From Clostridia bacterium (GTDB lineage: Bacteria > Bacillota > Clostridia > Oscillospirales > CAG-272): 15,531 nucleotides of DNA. The stretch lies in the NCBI GenBank assembly GCA_017386965.1, contig JAFOGE010000092.1, forward strand, positions 1 through 15,531, in the 5' to 3' direction. The notes under the pieces are model-generated. The model was not told the origin of the DNA, searched no databases, and worked only from the letters and a program-made list of their open reading frames with translations. Below, in pieces: positions 1 through 7,489 of this stretch (position 1 is its first letter; each line of letters begins with the position of its first letter). A program made the translations under genes and the position numbers.

Positions 1-862
1 CCTGACGAAGGTAATGATCCCCGTATCCAAGGGAGATGAGGGTAAGATCTCGCAGAGCATCACCAAGATGACGGAAGAGGACTACACGCTTCGCTTCGAG
101 AATGACGCGGAGACCAAGCAGCTTCTGATCTACGGCTTGGGTGAGATGCACCTGTCCGTTCTCGTTGCAAGACTGAAGAGCCGCTTTGGACTCAACGTTC
201 GCTTTGATGCTCCCAAGATGGCCTACCGTGAGAAGATTACCAAGTCTGTGGATGTGGAAGGAAAGCACAAGAAGCAGAACGGCGGATCCGGTCAGTACGG
301 ACACGTCAAGATGCGCTTCGCCCCCGGCCAGGAGGAGGGACTTACCTTTACCATTTCGGTTGTCGGCGGAACGGTTCCCAAGAACTTCTATCCTGCCGTT
401 GAGAAGGGAATTCAGGATTCCATGGTCAAGGGTGCTTACGGTTACCCGATGACCTGCCTTGCAGCAGACCTCTACGACGGATCCTACCATGCCGTTGACT
501 CGGATGAGCTTTCCTTCAAGACAGCCGCTTCCTTGGCCTACAAGAAGGCACTTGAGCTTGCCGCTCCCGTATTGCTGGAGCCGGTGGGAGATCTCCGCAT
601 TACCGTTCCCGAGAATCTGGTCGGTGACGTCATGGGTGATCTTAACAAGCGTCGCGGAAGCGTTATGGGTATGGAGCCTGCCGCAAAGAAGGGCTACACC
701 GTTGTGCAGGCGATCGCTCCCAAGGCTGAGCTGATGGATTATCCCACCACGCTGCGTGCCATGACGCAGGGGCGCGGATCCTTTGAGTTTGCCGTTACCG
801 GCTACGACGTTGTTCCCGGAAATATTACGGCAAAGGTCATTGCTGAGAATAAAGCAGAGTAA
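1..862 (+). CDS. fusA: Elongation factor G-type translocase, C-terminal part (5' end outside window)
   Basis: Ribosomal translocase GTPase. Only domains III to V are visible, because the frame is already open at base 2 (Leu-Thr-Lys-Val before the first Met), so the GTPase domain lies off the left edge. Domain III carries the EF-G signature around GLGEMHLSVL. Domain IV has KHKKQNGGSGQYGHV and the tip loop GSYHAVDSDE, which keeps the translocation histidine (codon 488-490). Domain V has VPENLVGDVMGDLNKRRG and MTQGRGSFEF. The segment VPKNFYPAVEKG differs from the canonical IPREYIPAVDKG and resembles the EF-G paralogue (EF-G2-like) branch, so this may be a second EF-G rather than the str-operon copy. 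It is not beside rpsL, rpsG or tuf on the visible side, which agrees with that. It ends 18 bases before a hairpin terminator. EF-G family membership is certain; the paralogue assignment is inferred. Confidence 0.93.
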   Translation, partial: LTKVMIPVSKGDEGKISQSITKMTEEDYTLRFENDAETKQLLIYGLGEMHLSVLVARLKSRFGLNVRFDAPKMAYREKITKSVDVEGKHKKQNGGSGQYGHVKMRFAPGQEEGLTFTISVVGGTVPKNFYPAVEKGIQDSMVKGAYGYPMTCLAADLYDGSYHAVDSDELSFKTAASLAYKKALELAAPVLLEPVGDLRITVPENLVGDVMGDLNKRRGSVMGMEPAAKKGYTVVQAIAPKAELMDYPTTLRAMTQGRGSFEFAVTGYDVVPGNITAKVIAENKAE

Positions 863-876
863 TTTCCAAGAACCAT

Positions 877-940
877 AAAAGAATGGGGTATCGGACGAAT
901 GTATAACGCATTTGACCGATACCCCATTCCTTTTTCTTTT
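877..940. terminator. Bidirectional intrinsic terminator between convergent genes
   Basis: A perfect 14-bp stem pairs 881-894 with 916-929. Inside it, after one A-A mismatch, 896-901 pairs with 909-914 (one G-T pair), leaving a 7-base loop. On the plus strand the stem is followed by a T-rich run (931-942), a strong terminator for the EF-G gene. On the minus strand it is followed by TTTTA and preceded by an A-rich run, so it can also end transcription of the long minus-strand operon whose last stop codon is at 945. Confidence 0.88.
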
Positions 941-944
941 TTGC

Positions 945-1259
945 TTATGCGCAAAGGCTTACGATGGTCATTACCACGTGAACCAGCAGTGCGGTGCCAA
1001 CCAGTGCCGCTGCGGCGGTAAAGATACGCAGACCCCAAGAAAGCTTTGCGGAGGGCTCGTATGTAGGCTCTTCTGCCTCTTCCTCTTCAGCAGCCTCCTC
1101 AGCAACTTCCTCGGTAGCCTCCTCAGCAGCTTCCTCGGTAGCCTCCTCAGCAGCTTCTTCGGTAGCTTCCTCGGTAACCTCTTCGGCAGCCTCCTCAGCA
1201 GCAACCTCCTCGACTACTTCCTCAGCAGCCTCTTCGGTGACTTTCTTTTCTTCTGTCAT
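945..1259 (-). CDS. Small acidic Glu/Ala-repeat protein with C-terminal membrane segment (hypothetical)
   Basis: Function unknown. I place the start at the ATG at 1259 (104 aa) because an AAAGGA site lies 9 bases upstream. An upstream in-frame extension of 17 residues has no such support. Residues 1-65 are almost only Glu, Ala, Thr and Val in an 8-residue pattern (EEATEEAA-like), strongly acidic and likely helical or coiled coil. Residues 66-75 (PTYEPSAKLS) form a short linker. Residues about 78-101 form one hydrophobic segment (IFTAAAALVGTALLVHVVMTIV), ending three residues later. This layout suggests a tail-anchored protein with an acidic cytoplasmic brush; topology is inferred. It follows the ParC-like gene by 47 bases and precedes the shared terminator, so it is probably the last gene of the operon. 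The regular RBS and stop, and the sensible membrane segment in this frame only, favour a real gene over a repeat artefact. Confidence 0.72.
   Translation of the reverse strand: MTEEKKVTEEAAEEVVEEVAAEEAAEEVTEEATEEAAEEATEEAAEEATEEVAEEAAEEEEAEEPTYEPSAKLSWGLRIFTAAAALVGTALLVHVVMTIVSLCA
1093..1164. repeat. 24-bp tandem repeat, three near-identical copies, inside the Glu/Ala gene
   Basis: Copies at 1093-1116, 1117-1140 and 1141-1164 each differ from the next at one base. Degenerate partial copies continue on both sides, roughly 1075-1240. Each unit encodes eight residues on the minus strand, so gain or loss of a unit keeps the frame. Confidence 0.9.
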
Positions 1260-1306
1260 GATCGTGTTTCCTTTCTTATTAAAATTTTTATTGCTTGCAT
1301 ATAGAA

Positions 1307-3499
1307 TCACGGCAACGGAACGCCCGCTGCAGGGATTTTCACTTTTTTCAGACTTTTTGCGCCCTCCGGGATGCTTTCCAGGTCAAGCGACGCGCGCACG
1401 ACCGTTTGCCCGGGCTTGAGTGTCATCAACGTTACGCCGCCCGAGGTGCGCGTGGCCATTTGGGGAATGAGCGTGGATTTGATGACGATGGCGCGGTTGT
1501 CTGAGGAAACCAAAAGGATCTCCATAGGTGCTTTTTCATAGAACGCGGCCACGATGGGGGAATTCTTGGAGTATGCGGAGGTAATGCGTCTGCGGCCTGC
1601 CAAGGCCTCGTAGTTGCTCATGGAAATGCGCACGCCCTTGCCGTTTGCAAAGAGGAATACCAGATTCTCCTTTGCGGAGAATTTGTTTTGAATGTTCATC
1701 AGGATCGGCTTCTCGTCGGGATCCATGTGCAGCTTTACAGGCAGATATTCGCCAAGAGCGCTGGCCTTGGTGGTATCGAAGTCATCCGCCTTTGCACGGT
1801 AGATCTGCTGCTTGTCGGTGACGAAGATGAGAGTGTCGGTATTGGACCCGTCAAAGAGATTGAGGATCTCATCGCCATCCTTGCACTTCTGCTCGTCGTT
1901 GCCGCGCAGGGATTGGAAGGTGATCTTCTTGAAATAGCCCTCGCGGGTCAGAACGAAGCGGGCAGGGTAATCCTCGGTGTGATCCTCCTCACGATAGACC
2001 TTGACCGTGTCTGCGGCAACGATCTGGGTACGTCTGGGCTGGCCGTACTTCTTTTTGATCTCGGTCAACTGCTTGATGATGAGCGCCTTTTGCTTCAGCT
2101 CATCCTTGAGCGTTTCCTCCATGTCGGCGATCTCGGCTTGCAGGTCCTCGATCTCGGAAATGCGGTTGATAATATACTCGCGGTTGAGGTTGCGCAGCTT
2201 GATCTCGGCGATGAAGTTCGCCTGGATCTCATCAATGCCGAAGCCCGTCATCAGGTTGGGCACAACGTCGGATTCCTTTTCGGTATGTCGGATAATGCGG
2301 ATAGCCTTATCGATGTCCAGTAGGATCTTTCCAAGGGCCAGGAGCAGATGAAGCTTGTCCTTCTTCTTTTTGAGATCAAAGGCGATCTCACGGCGCAAAC
2401 AAACGAGGCGGAAGCGGATCCATTCGGAGAGCAGCTCAACGATTCCCATGGTTCGCGGGACACTGTCGATCAAAACGTTGAAGTTACACTTGAAGGTGTC
2501 CTCCAATGCCGTCATCTTAAATAACTTTGCCATGAGCTGCTCGGGATCCACGCCGCGGCGAAGATCCAACGTCAGCTTCAAGCCGCTCAGATCGGTTTCA
2601 TCGCGGTAGTCACTGACCTCCTTGAGCTTGCCTTCCTTGAACATCGTATCCAGCTTTGCCATGATGATCTCCACCGTGGTGGAATAGGGAATCTGGACGA
2701 TCTCAATGCAGTTGTGCGTTTTATCATAGACGTAACGTCCGCGCAGACGGACGGATCCCTGTCCGGTGGTGTAGATCTGTCGAAGCTGCTCCTCATCGTA
2801 GAGGAGGACGCCTCCGCCCGAAAAGTCGGGAGCCTTGACCAGCTCCATCATCTTGTCCACCGAGAGGTTGGGCTTTCGCAGAAGCGCGATGGTGCCGTCG
2901 CAGATCTCGGCGAGGTTAAAGGAGCAGATGTTGGAGGCCATACCAACGGCGATACCCATGTTGGGCATGACGAGGATATTGGGGAAGGTGGTGGGAAGAA
3001 GCACAGGCTCCTTCATGGTGGCGTCGTAGTTGTCGATCATGTCCACGGCATTCTTGTCGATGCCGGCAAACAGCTCCGCGCAGATCGCATCCAGCTTACA
3101 CTCGGTATAACGGGATGCGGCGTACTTCATCTCGGAGGAATACTGCTTGCCAAAGGAGCCCTTGGAGTCCACCAGAGGGTGGAGCAGGGTAGCGTTGCCG
3201 CGAGTGAGTCGAACCATGGTTTCGTAGATGGAGGCATCGCCGTGGGGGTTGAGCTTCATGGTCTGTCCCACGATGTTGGCGCTTTTCGTCCGCGGTCCCG
3301 TCAACAGTCCCATCTTATACATGGTATAGAGAAGCTTACGGTGTGAGGGCTTGAGTCCGTCGATCTCGGGGATCGCGCGGGACACGATAACGCTCATAAC
3401 GTAGGGCATATAGTTCTTCTCTATGGTTTCCGTGATGGGCTGATAGACGATGGGAGCGTAGACCAGCTCCTTTTTGCCTTTGTTCTGCTTTTTTGCCAT
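1307..3499 (-). CDS. parC: DNA topoisomerase IV / gyrase subunit A (ParC-like)
   Basis: Breakage-reunion subunit of a type IIA topoisomerase. It cuts and rejoins DNA through a tyrosine and needs a ParE or GyrB ATPase partner, which is not in this window. The ATG at 3499 gives 730 aa. Longer in-frame starts would run into sua5, whose stop is at 3531. The N-terminus is typical: NYMPYVMSVIVSRAIPEIDGLKP (residues 29-51), the NPHGDASIYE quinolone-region helix (84-93) and the catalytic pair Arg130-Tyr131 in AASRYTE. A coiled-coil-rich tower (KKKKDKLHLL, EIEDLQAEIADMEETL) follows, then a beta-propeller-like C-terminal part. I see no GyrA box (QRRGGKG), so decatenation (ParC-like) is more likely than gyrase activity; databases may still label it GyrA. 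The serine equivalent to E. coli GyrA Ser83 is Ala89. An AAAGGA site lies 14 bases before the ATG, which is long, with a small dyad between them. Confidence 0.93.
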   Translation of the reverse strand: MAKKQNKGKKELVYAPIVYQPITETIEKNYMPYVMSVIVSRAIPEIDGLKPSHRKLLYTMYKMGLLTGPRTKSANIVGQTMKLNPHGDASIYETMVRLTRGNATLLHPLVDSKGSFGKQYSSEMKYAASRYTECKLDAICAELFAGIDKNAVDMIDNYDATMKEPVLLPTTFPNILVMPNMGIAVGMASNICSFNLAEICDGTIALLRKPNLSVDKMMELVKAPDFSGGGVLLYDEEQLRQIYTTGQGSVRLRGRYVYDKTHNCIEIVQIPYSTTVEIIMAKLDTMFKEGKLKEVSDYRDETDLSGLKLTLDLRRGVDPEQLMAKLFKMTALEDTFKCNFNVLIDSVPRTMGIVELLSEWIRFRLVCLRREIAFDLKKKKDKLHLLLALGKILLDIDKAIRIIRHTEKESDVVPNLMTGFGIDEIQANFIAEIKLRNLNREYIINRISEIEDLQAEIADMEETLKDELKQKALIIKQLTEIKKKYGQPRRTQIVAADTVKVYREEDHTEDYPARFVLTREGYFKKITFQSLRGNDEQKCKDGDEILNLFDGSNTDTLIFVTDKQQIYRAKADDFDTTKASALGEYLPVKLHMDPDEKPILMNIQNKFSAKENLVFLFANGKGVRISMSNYEALAGRRRITSAYSKNSPIVAAFYEKAPMEILLVSSDNRAIVIKSTLIPQMATRTSGGVTLMTLKPGQTVVRASLDLESIPEGAKSLKKVKIPAAGVPLP

Positions 3500-3530
3500 A
3501 GTTGGGATCGTGATCCTTTCTGTGTTGTTG

Positions 3531-4568
3531 TCAGTCGATATGCTTGACCGTATGGGCTGCGGCACGGATCATGCGGTTATAGAGAGCCAAGCCCAAGCCT
3601 TCGGTCGGGGGGAGGGGGGCATACAAAATCTCGGCGTCCGTAAGATCGGCTTGCCGGAGCGCTCGGAAGAGATTGTGCGCCTGCGCCGCGAGATCCTCGC
3701 GCGCGCCGATAGGAAAGAGCGTACCTCCTTTTAAGGCAGGAAGATCCTCGTCGTAGCAGAGGATGGCGCAGTTCTTTTGGGATTGTTCCCGACGGAGGAA
3801 ATCCAGTACCCTCTCGCGATCCCCGGTCAGAAGCACGAGGGGAGCTGTGGGAGCATAGTGACGGTATTTCATTCCGGGGGAAAGCGGCCGTTCGTTTTCG
3901 GCCAAGCGATGCGTTACGGCATCGGCCACCGAAACGTGATCAACGACCATGCAAAGCGCCTCGTAAGTAATCGCGCCGGGACGAAGAAGGGTGGCGGTAT
4001 CGCCATCCAGCTTGACGATGGTGGATTCCAGTCCGATCTCGCTCTCTCCTCCGTCCAGGATCATAGCAACCCGTCCGTCCATATCCTGTGCCACGTGCTG
4101 AGCGTTTGTTGGCGAGGGCTTTCCCGAGAGGTTGGCAGAGGGAGCCGCGATCGGCTCGCCCAAAAGAGAGATCAAACGGTGGGCGACGGGATGCGCGGGG
4201 CAACGTACGGCCACGGTATCCAGGCCCCCGGTCGTGGAGAGGGGAATGGTATCCTTCTTGGGAAGAATGACCGTCAAGGGGCCCGGCATAAAGGCCTTGG
4301 CCAGACGGTAGTAGAGGGAGGACGTATGGGCGTAGGCCTCAGCGTCCGAAGGATCTGCTACGTGAATGATGAGGGGGTTGTCCGAGGGACGTCCCTTGGC
4401 GGCATAGATCGCTTTGGCGGAGGAGGCGTTGGTGGCAAGTCCCCCGAGCCCGTATACGGTTTCAGTAGGGAAGACCACAAGCCCTCCGCGGCGAAGGATG
4501 TCTGCCGCGTGGCGCAGGAGATGCTCTTCTGCGGCAATATTCTGAATTTTGATATGTTCGGTTTGCAA
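3531..4568 (-). CDS. sua5: L-threonylcarbamoyladenylate synthase (Sua5, two-domain)
   Basis: Makes threonylcarbamoyl-AMP from threonine, bicarbonate and ATP, the first step of t6A modification at position 37 of ANN-decoding tRNAs; TsaD, TsaB and TsaE complete it. The YrdC/TsaC domain covers residues about 10-205: FPTETVYGLG (33-42), KGRPSDNPL (58-66), GPLTVILPKK (96-105) and the nucleotide-site SANLSGKPSPT (144-154). The linker SPGMKYRHYAP (230-240) and a C-terminal Sua5 domain follow, so this is the long Sua5 form (345 aa) rather than short TsaC. The start is a TTG, chosen because no in-frame ATG lies near the conserved N-terminus and GAGAGG sits 7 bases upstream. The stop of the DUF2500 gene is 11 bases before this start, and parC begins 31 bases after this stop, so translation is likely coupled. 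Confidence 0.95.
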   Translation of the reverse strand: MQTEHIKIQNIAAEEHLLRHAADILRRGGLVVFPTETVYGLGGLATNASSAKAIYAAKGRPSDNPLIIHVADPSDAEAYAHTSSLYYRLAKAFMPGPLTVILPKKDTIPLSTTGGLDTVAVRCPAHPVAHRLISLLGEPIAAPSANLSGKPSPTNAQHVAQDMDGRVAMILDGGESEIGLESTIVKLDGDTATLLRPGAITYEALCMVVDHVSVADAVTHRLAENERPLSPGMKYRHYAPTAPLVLLTGDRERVLDFLRREQSQKNCAILCYDEDLPALKGGTLFPIGAREDLAAQAHNLFRALRQADLTDAEILYAPLPPTEGLGLALYNRMIRAAAHTVKHID

Positions 4569-4575
4569 AACGGTA

Positions 4576-4581
4576 CCTCTC
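4576..4581 (-). promoter_or_regulatory. Ribosome binding site that sets the TTG start of sua5
   Basis: GAGAGG on the minus strand, 7 bases before the TTG at 4568 and overlapping the stop codon of the preceding gene. No ATG or GTG lies at a comparable distance. Confidence 0.65.
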
Positions 4582-4951
4582 AGGCTCGTTCAAAGTGCAG
4601 ATAGCGTGTTCCTTGGAAGGAGAGCGTTCCTACGTCGCCCTCAATCAAAAGACCGTACTCGGTCCCCGGCAGGCAAAGCTCCATGCGATCTCCGCTTTCC
4701 ACCTCAAAGGTGACGTAATAGGTGGTCGAGGTGCTGCTGACGTGATGCGAGCTGCCGGAACGGTGGGATACGTTCGTTCTCTTTGCGACTACTGTGGCAG
4801 GAACGGAAAGACGCGGTGCATGATTGTTTTTATTCCATTGACCGATCCCTTTCATCAGGATCGCGGCGAAAACGCCGAGGATGAAGAGAAAGACGATCGG
4901 AAACAGGAGGCTGAATCCGGTGAAGAAGGTTGGCATGGCTGATGGAAACAT
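4580..4951 (-). CDS. DUF2500 family single-pass membrane protein
   Basis: Function unknown; the sequence matches what I know of the DUF2500 family. It has 123 aa. Residues about 13-36 (FSLLFPIVFLFILGVFAAIL) form one membrane helix near the N-terminus. The rest is a small soluble beta-rich domain with the family pattern: PATVVAKRTNV, a Ser/His-rich loop, TTYYVTFEVESGDRMEL, GTEYGLLIEGDVGTLSFQGTRYLHFER. The domain is probably on one face of the membrane; its side is not determined. The start at 4951 has GGAGG 6 bases upstream. It lies between prfA (15 bases) and sua5 (11 bases), a place where many Firmicutes carry the RF1 methyltransferase gene prmC. It shows no methyltransferase motif and is not a PrmC replacement by sequence. 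Confidence 0.88.
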   Translation of the reverse strand: MFPSAMPTFFTGFSLLFPIVFLFILGVFAAILMKGIGQWNKNNHAPRLSVPATVVAKRTNVSHRSGSSHHVSSTSTTYYVTFEVESGDRMELCLPGTEYGLLIEGDVGTLSFQGTRYLHFERA

Positions 4952-4966
4952 AGCATTCCTCCGGGG

Positions 4967-6031
4967 TTACTGCTGCTTGAGCTTCTCTGCCGTTTCGGCG
5001 GTGGCAAGGGCGTTGATCATGCCGTCAAGCTCGCCGTTGACGAAGCGGTCCAGGGAATAGAGCGTCAGACCGATGCGGTGATCGGTGATGCGGCCCTGCG
5101 GATAGTTGTAGGTACGGATGCGCTCACTGCGGTCGCCCGTTCCCACCTGTGCGCGGCGGTCCGAGGCGATCTGCTCGGTCTGCTCCCTCTGCTTTTGATC
5201 GTAGAGGATCGCGCGGAGCATACGGAGCGCCTTATCCTTGTTCTTGAATTGGCTTCGTTCCTCCTGACATTCTACTACAATTCCGGTAGGCTTATGCGTC
5301 AGGCGAACGGCGGACTCGGTCTTATTGATGTGCTGACCGCCCGCGCCGCTGGATTTGCAGGATTCAAAGAGAAGGTCTGCGGGATTGATCTCGATTGACA
5401 CCTCTTCCACCTCGGGAAGCACCGCCACGGTGGCGGTGGAGGTTTGGATGCGTCCCTGGGATTCGGTTTCGGGAACACGCTGGACGCGATGCACGCCGCT
5501 CTCAAATTTGAAGCGCGAATAGGCGCCGTCCCCCTCGATTTGGAAGGCGATCTGCCGAAAGCCGCCAAGCTCGGTGGGATTTTGGTTGACGATCGAGCAT
5601 CGAAAGCCCTTTGCCGTTGCGTACATGGTGTACATTCGATAGAGAACTGCCGCAAACAGTGCGGCTTCCTCGCCTCCCGCTCCCGCACGGATCTCCACGA
5701 TGACGTTCTTTTCATCATTGGGATCGCGCGGAAGAAGCAGGATTGTCAGCTCCTCAAGAAGCCGTTCCGCTTCCTCGCGCGCCTCCTTCAGCTCCTCGCT
5801 TGCCAGGGATCGAAGATCGGGATCGCTTTCCGTATCCAAAAGCTCCATCGCCTCTGAAATGCGGCCCTCGGCCTCTTGGTACAGGCGGTATTTCTCCATG
5901 ACGGGTGAAAGAAGCTTATGCTCGCGCATGATCTGTGCGCAACGCGACGGATCTGCCAGAACGGCCGGATCCGAAAGCGAGGCTTCCAAATGACGGTATT
6001 TTTCTTCCGCCTGTCGCAGCTTGGTAAGCAT
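4967..6031 (-). CDS. prfA: Peptide chain release factor 1 (RF1)
   Basis: Reads UAA and UAG stop codons in the ribosomal A site and triggers release of the finished peptide. At 354 aa it has normal RF1 length. The codon-recognition tripeptide is Pro-Glu-Thr (187-189) in HRVQRVPETESQGR, the PxT form of RF1 rather than the SPF of RF2. The catalytic GGQ is at 231-233 within SSGAGGQHINKTES. The N-terminal helical domain (1-100) is complete. The ATG at 6031 is preceded by AAAGGAG with 7 bases of spacing. It follows the M18 aminopeptidase by 64 bases, the longest gap in the operon, which holds a small hairpin. Gln233 is normally methylated by PrmC, whose gene is not adjacent here. Confidence 0.98.
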   Translation of the reverse strand: MLTKLRQAEEKYRHLEASLSDPAVLADPSRCAQIMREHKLLSPVMEKYRLYQEAEGRISEAMELLDTESDPDLRSLASEELKEAREEAERLLEELTILLLPRDPNDEKNVIVEIRAGAGGEEAALFAAVLYRMYTMYATAKGFRCSIVNQNPTELGGFRQIAFQIEGDGAYSRFKFESGVHRVQRVPETESQGRIQTSTATVAVLPEVEEVSIEINPADLLFESCKSSGAGGQHINKTESAVRLTHKPTGIVVECQEERSQFKNKDKALRMLRAILYDQKQREQTEQIASDRRAQVGTGDRSERIRTYNYPQGRITDHRIGLTLYSLDRFVNGELDGMINALATAETAEKLKQQ

Positions 6032-6071
6032 AAAGGCGCTCCTTTCTGAAAGAATATCGGGGAATAGAAGG

Positions 6072-6087
6072 GATCGGATTTCCGATC
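6072..6087. other. Short hairpin in the gap before prfA
   Basis: GATCGG (6072-6077) pairs with CCGATC (6082-6087) around a 4-base loop. No T-run follows on either strand, so it is not a convincing terminator. It might protect an mRNA end or mark a processing site, or be chance. Confidence 0.35.
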
Positions 6088-6095
6088 ACGAATGT

Positions 6096-7475
6096 TTAGA
6101 ATGCGTAGAATGCCTTGAAGGCACGGTAGCTTTCGTAGAGGTCCACCTTGGAGATCAGCTCGTAGGGAGCGTGCATGGAAAGCACGCCAACGCCGAGGTC
6201 GATGGTGTCGATGTTATGGTTTGCCATAAACTTGGCAACCGTTCCGCCACCTCCAACGTCGATCTTGCCGAGCTCGCAGGTCTGCCAAACGATGCCTGCC
6301 TCGTTCAGGCAACGGCGCACCCATGCCACCAGCTCTGCATTTGCATCGGACGTGCCGCCCTTGCCGCGCGAGCCGGTGAACTTGCACATGCCAACGCCGC
6401 AGCCGAGAAGTGCAGAGTTGCGATGCTCATAGACATCGGGGAAGTTGGGATCATAGATTGCGGTCACGTCGCTGGAGAGACACTTGGAGTTAGCGCGCAC
6501 GGTAGCCTCGTTTCCGCCAAGGGCCTTTGCAATTTCGGTGATAATATCGGTGATCAGACTGCTCTGCATACCGGTCACGCCGTCGCTTCCGGTTTCCTCC
6601 TTGTCCACGAGCAGGCACATGGTTGTGTGAAGTGATTCATCTGCATCGATCATCGCGGTGATGGAGGGATATGCGCAAACGCGATCGTCGTGACCGTAGC
6701 CGCTGATCATGGAGCGGTCAAAGCCAACGTCGCGTGCCTTTCCTGCGGGAACGATGGAAAGCTCTGCCGAGAGGAAGTCCTCCTCGGTGATTCCGTAGGC
6801 GTCGTTGAGGTATTGGAGAACACCGAGCTTTACGGCGTCCTTGTCCTCGTCGGCAAGGGGACGGCTTCCCACAAGGATGTTGAGCTGCTCACCTGTTACG
6901 GCCTTGCCCAGAGGCTTCTCGTTGTAGGCCGCTGCCAGATGGGGAAGCAGATCGGTGATATACATTACGGGATCCTCATCCTTCTCACCGATGACGACGT
7001 TCACGCTCTCACCGTTCTGCTTGATGACGACGCCGTGCAGTGCCAGAGGCATCGCAAGCCACTGATACTTGCGGATACCGCCGTAGTAGTGCGTTTTGAG
7101 GAAGCACATTCCGTTGTCCTCGTAGAGGGGAACCTGCTTCAGATCCAGACGGGGGGAATCGATGTGCGCGGCGGTGATGCGGATACCGTTGTTGATATCC
7201 TCGGTACCAATGCGGAAAAGGAAGATGTTCTTGCCGCGATTGTTATAGTAGAATTTGTCGCCTGCCTTGATGGGCGCGCCAAAGGTGTAGGGACGGTATC
7301 CTGCCGCCTCGGCAAGCTTTACGCCCTCGCAAACGGCCTCGCGCTCGGTCTTGGCGGCGTCCAGAAATTGGACGTAGCCCTTAGCGTATTCGTAGGCCTC
7401 GGCAACGATCTTTTCGCCGGCCTTCTCGTAAACGGTCTTCTTCTCATAGACCAGATGGTTTCTCTTTTCAGACAT
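6096..7475 (-). CDS. M18 family zinc aminopeptidase
   Basis: Cytoplasmic dinuclear-metal aminopeptidase of the aspartyl aminopeptidase / aminopeptidase I family, which removes N-terminal residues (often acidic ones) from peptides. It has 459 aa, usual for bacterial M18. Metal and catalytic motifs appear in order: His104 in AAHIDSPRLDLK, Asp264 in SGYGHDDRVCAY, Glu293-Glu294 in DKEETGSDG, Asp336 in SSDVTAIYDPN, and His435 in GVLSMHAPYE. The choice of which Asp or Glu binds metal follows family knowledge. No signal peptide is seen. The ATG at 7475 has AAGGAG 7 bases upstream, and the preceding gene stops 14 bases before it. Specificity cannot be read from sequence. Confidence 0.95.
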   Translation of the reverse strand: MSEKRNHLVYEKKTVYEKAGEKIVAEAYEYAKGYVQFLDAAKTEREAVCEGVKLAEAAGYRPYTFGAPIKAGDKFYYNNRGKNIFLFRIGTEDINNGIRITAAHIDSPRLDLKQVPLYEDNGMCFLKTHYYGGIRKYQWLAMPLALHGVVIKQNGESVNVVIGEKDEDPVMYITDLLPHLAAAYNEKPLGKAVTGEQLNILVGSRPLADEDKDAVKLGVLQYLNDAYGITEEDFLSAELSIVPAGKARDVGFDRSMISGYGHDDRVCAYPSITAMIDADESLHTTMCLLVDKEETGSDGVTGMQSSLITDIITEIAKALGGNEATVRANSKCLSSDVTAIYDPNFPDVYEHRNSALLGCGVGMCKFTGSRGKGGTSDANAELVAWVRRCLNEAGIVWQTCELGKIDVGGGGTVAKFMANHNIDTIDLGVGVLSMHAPYELISKVDLYESYRAFKAFYAF

Positions 7476-7489
7476 GTCGGTTCTCCTTT

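Noticed and set aside
1075..1240. Tandem repeats as a CRISPR array or iteron origin
   Set aside because: Units are directly adjacent with no spacers, have a 3-base codon structure and lie within a coding frame.
994..1419. Plus-strand frame encoding a Ser/Ala-rich repeat protein
   Set aside because: It is the antisense reading of the Glu/Ala repeat and runs into parC. It has no ribosome binding site and no sensible tail.
1688..3346. Long plus-strand frames of about 210 aa inside parC
   Set aside because: Antisense shadows caused by high GC and codon bias; the minus frame is a complete topoisomerase subunit.
3777..4604. 275-aa plus-strand frame
   Set aside because: Antisense to sua5, which has every expected motif.
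6072..6087. Hairpin before prfA as a true terminator
   Set aside because: Only 6 bp of stem and no T-run on either strand.
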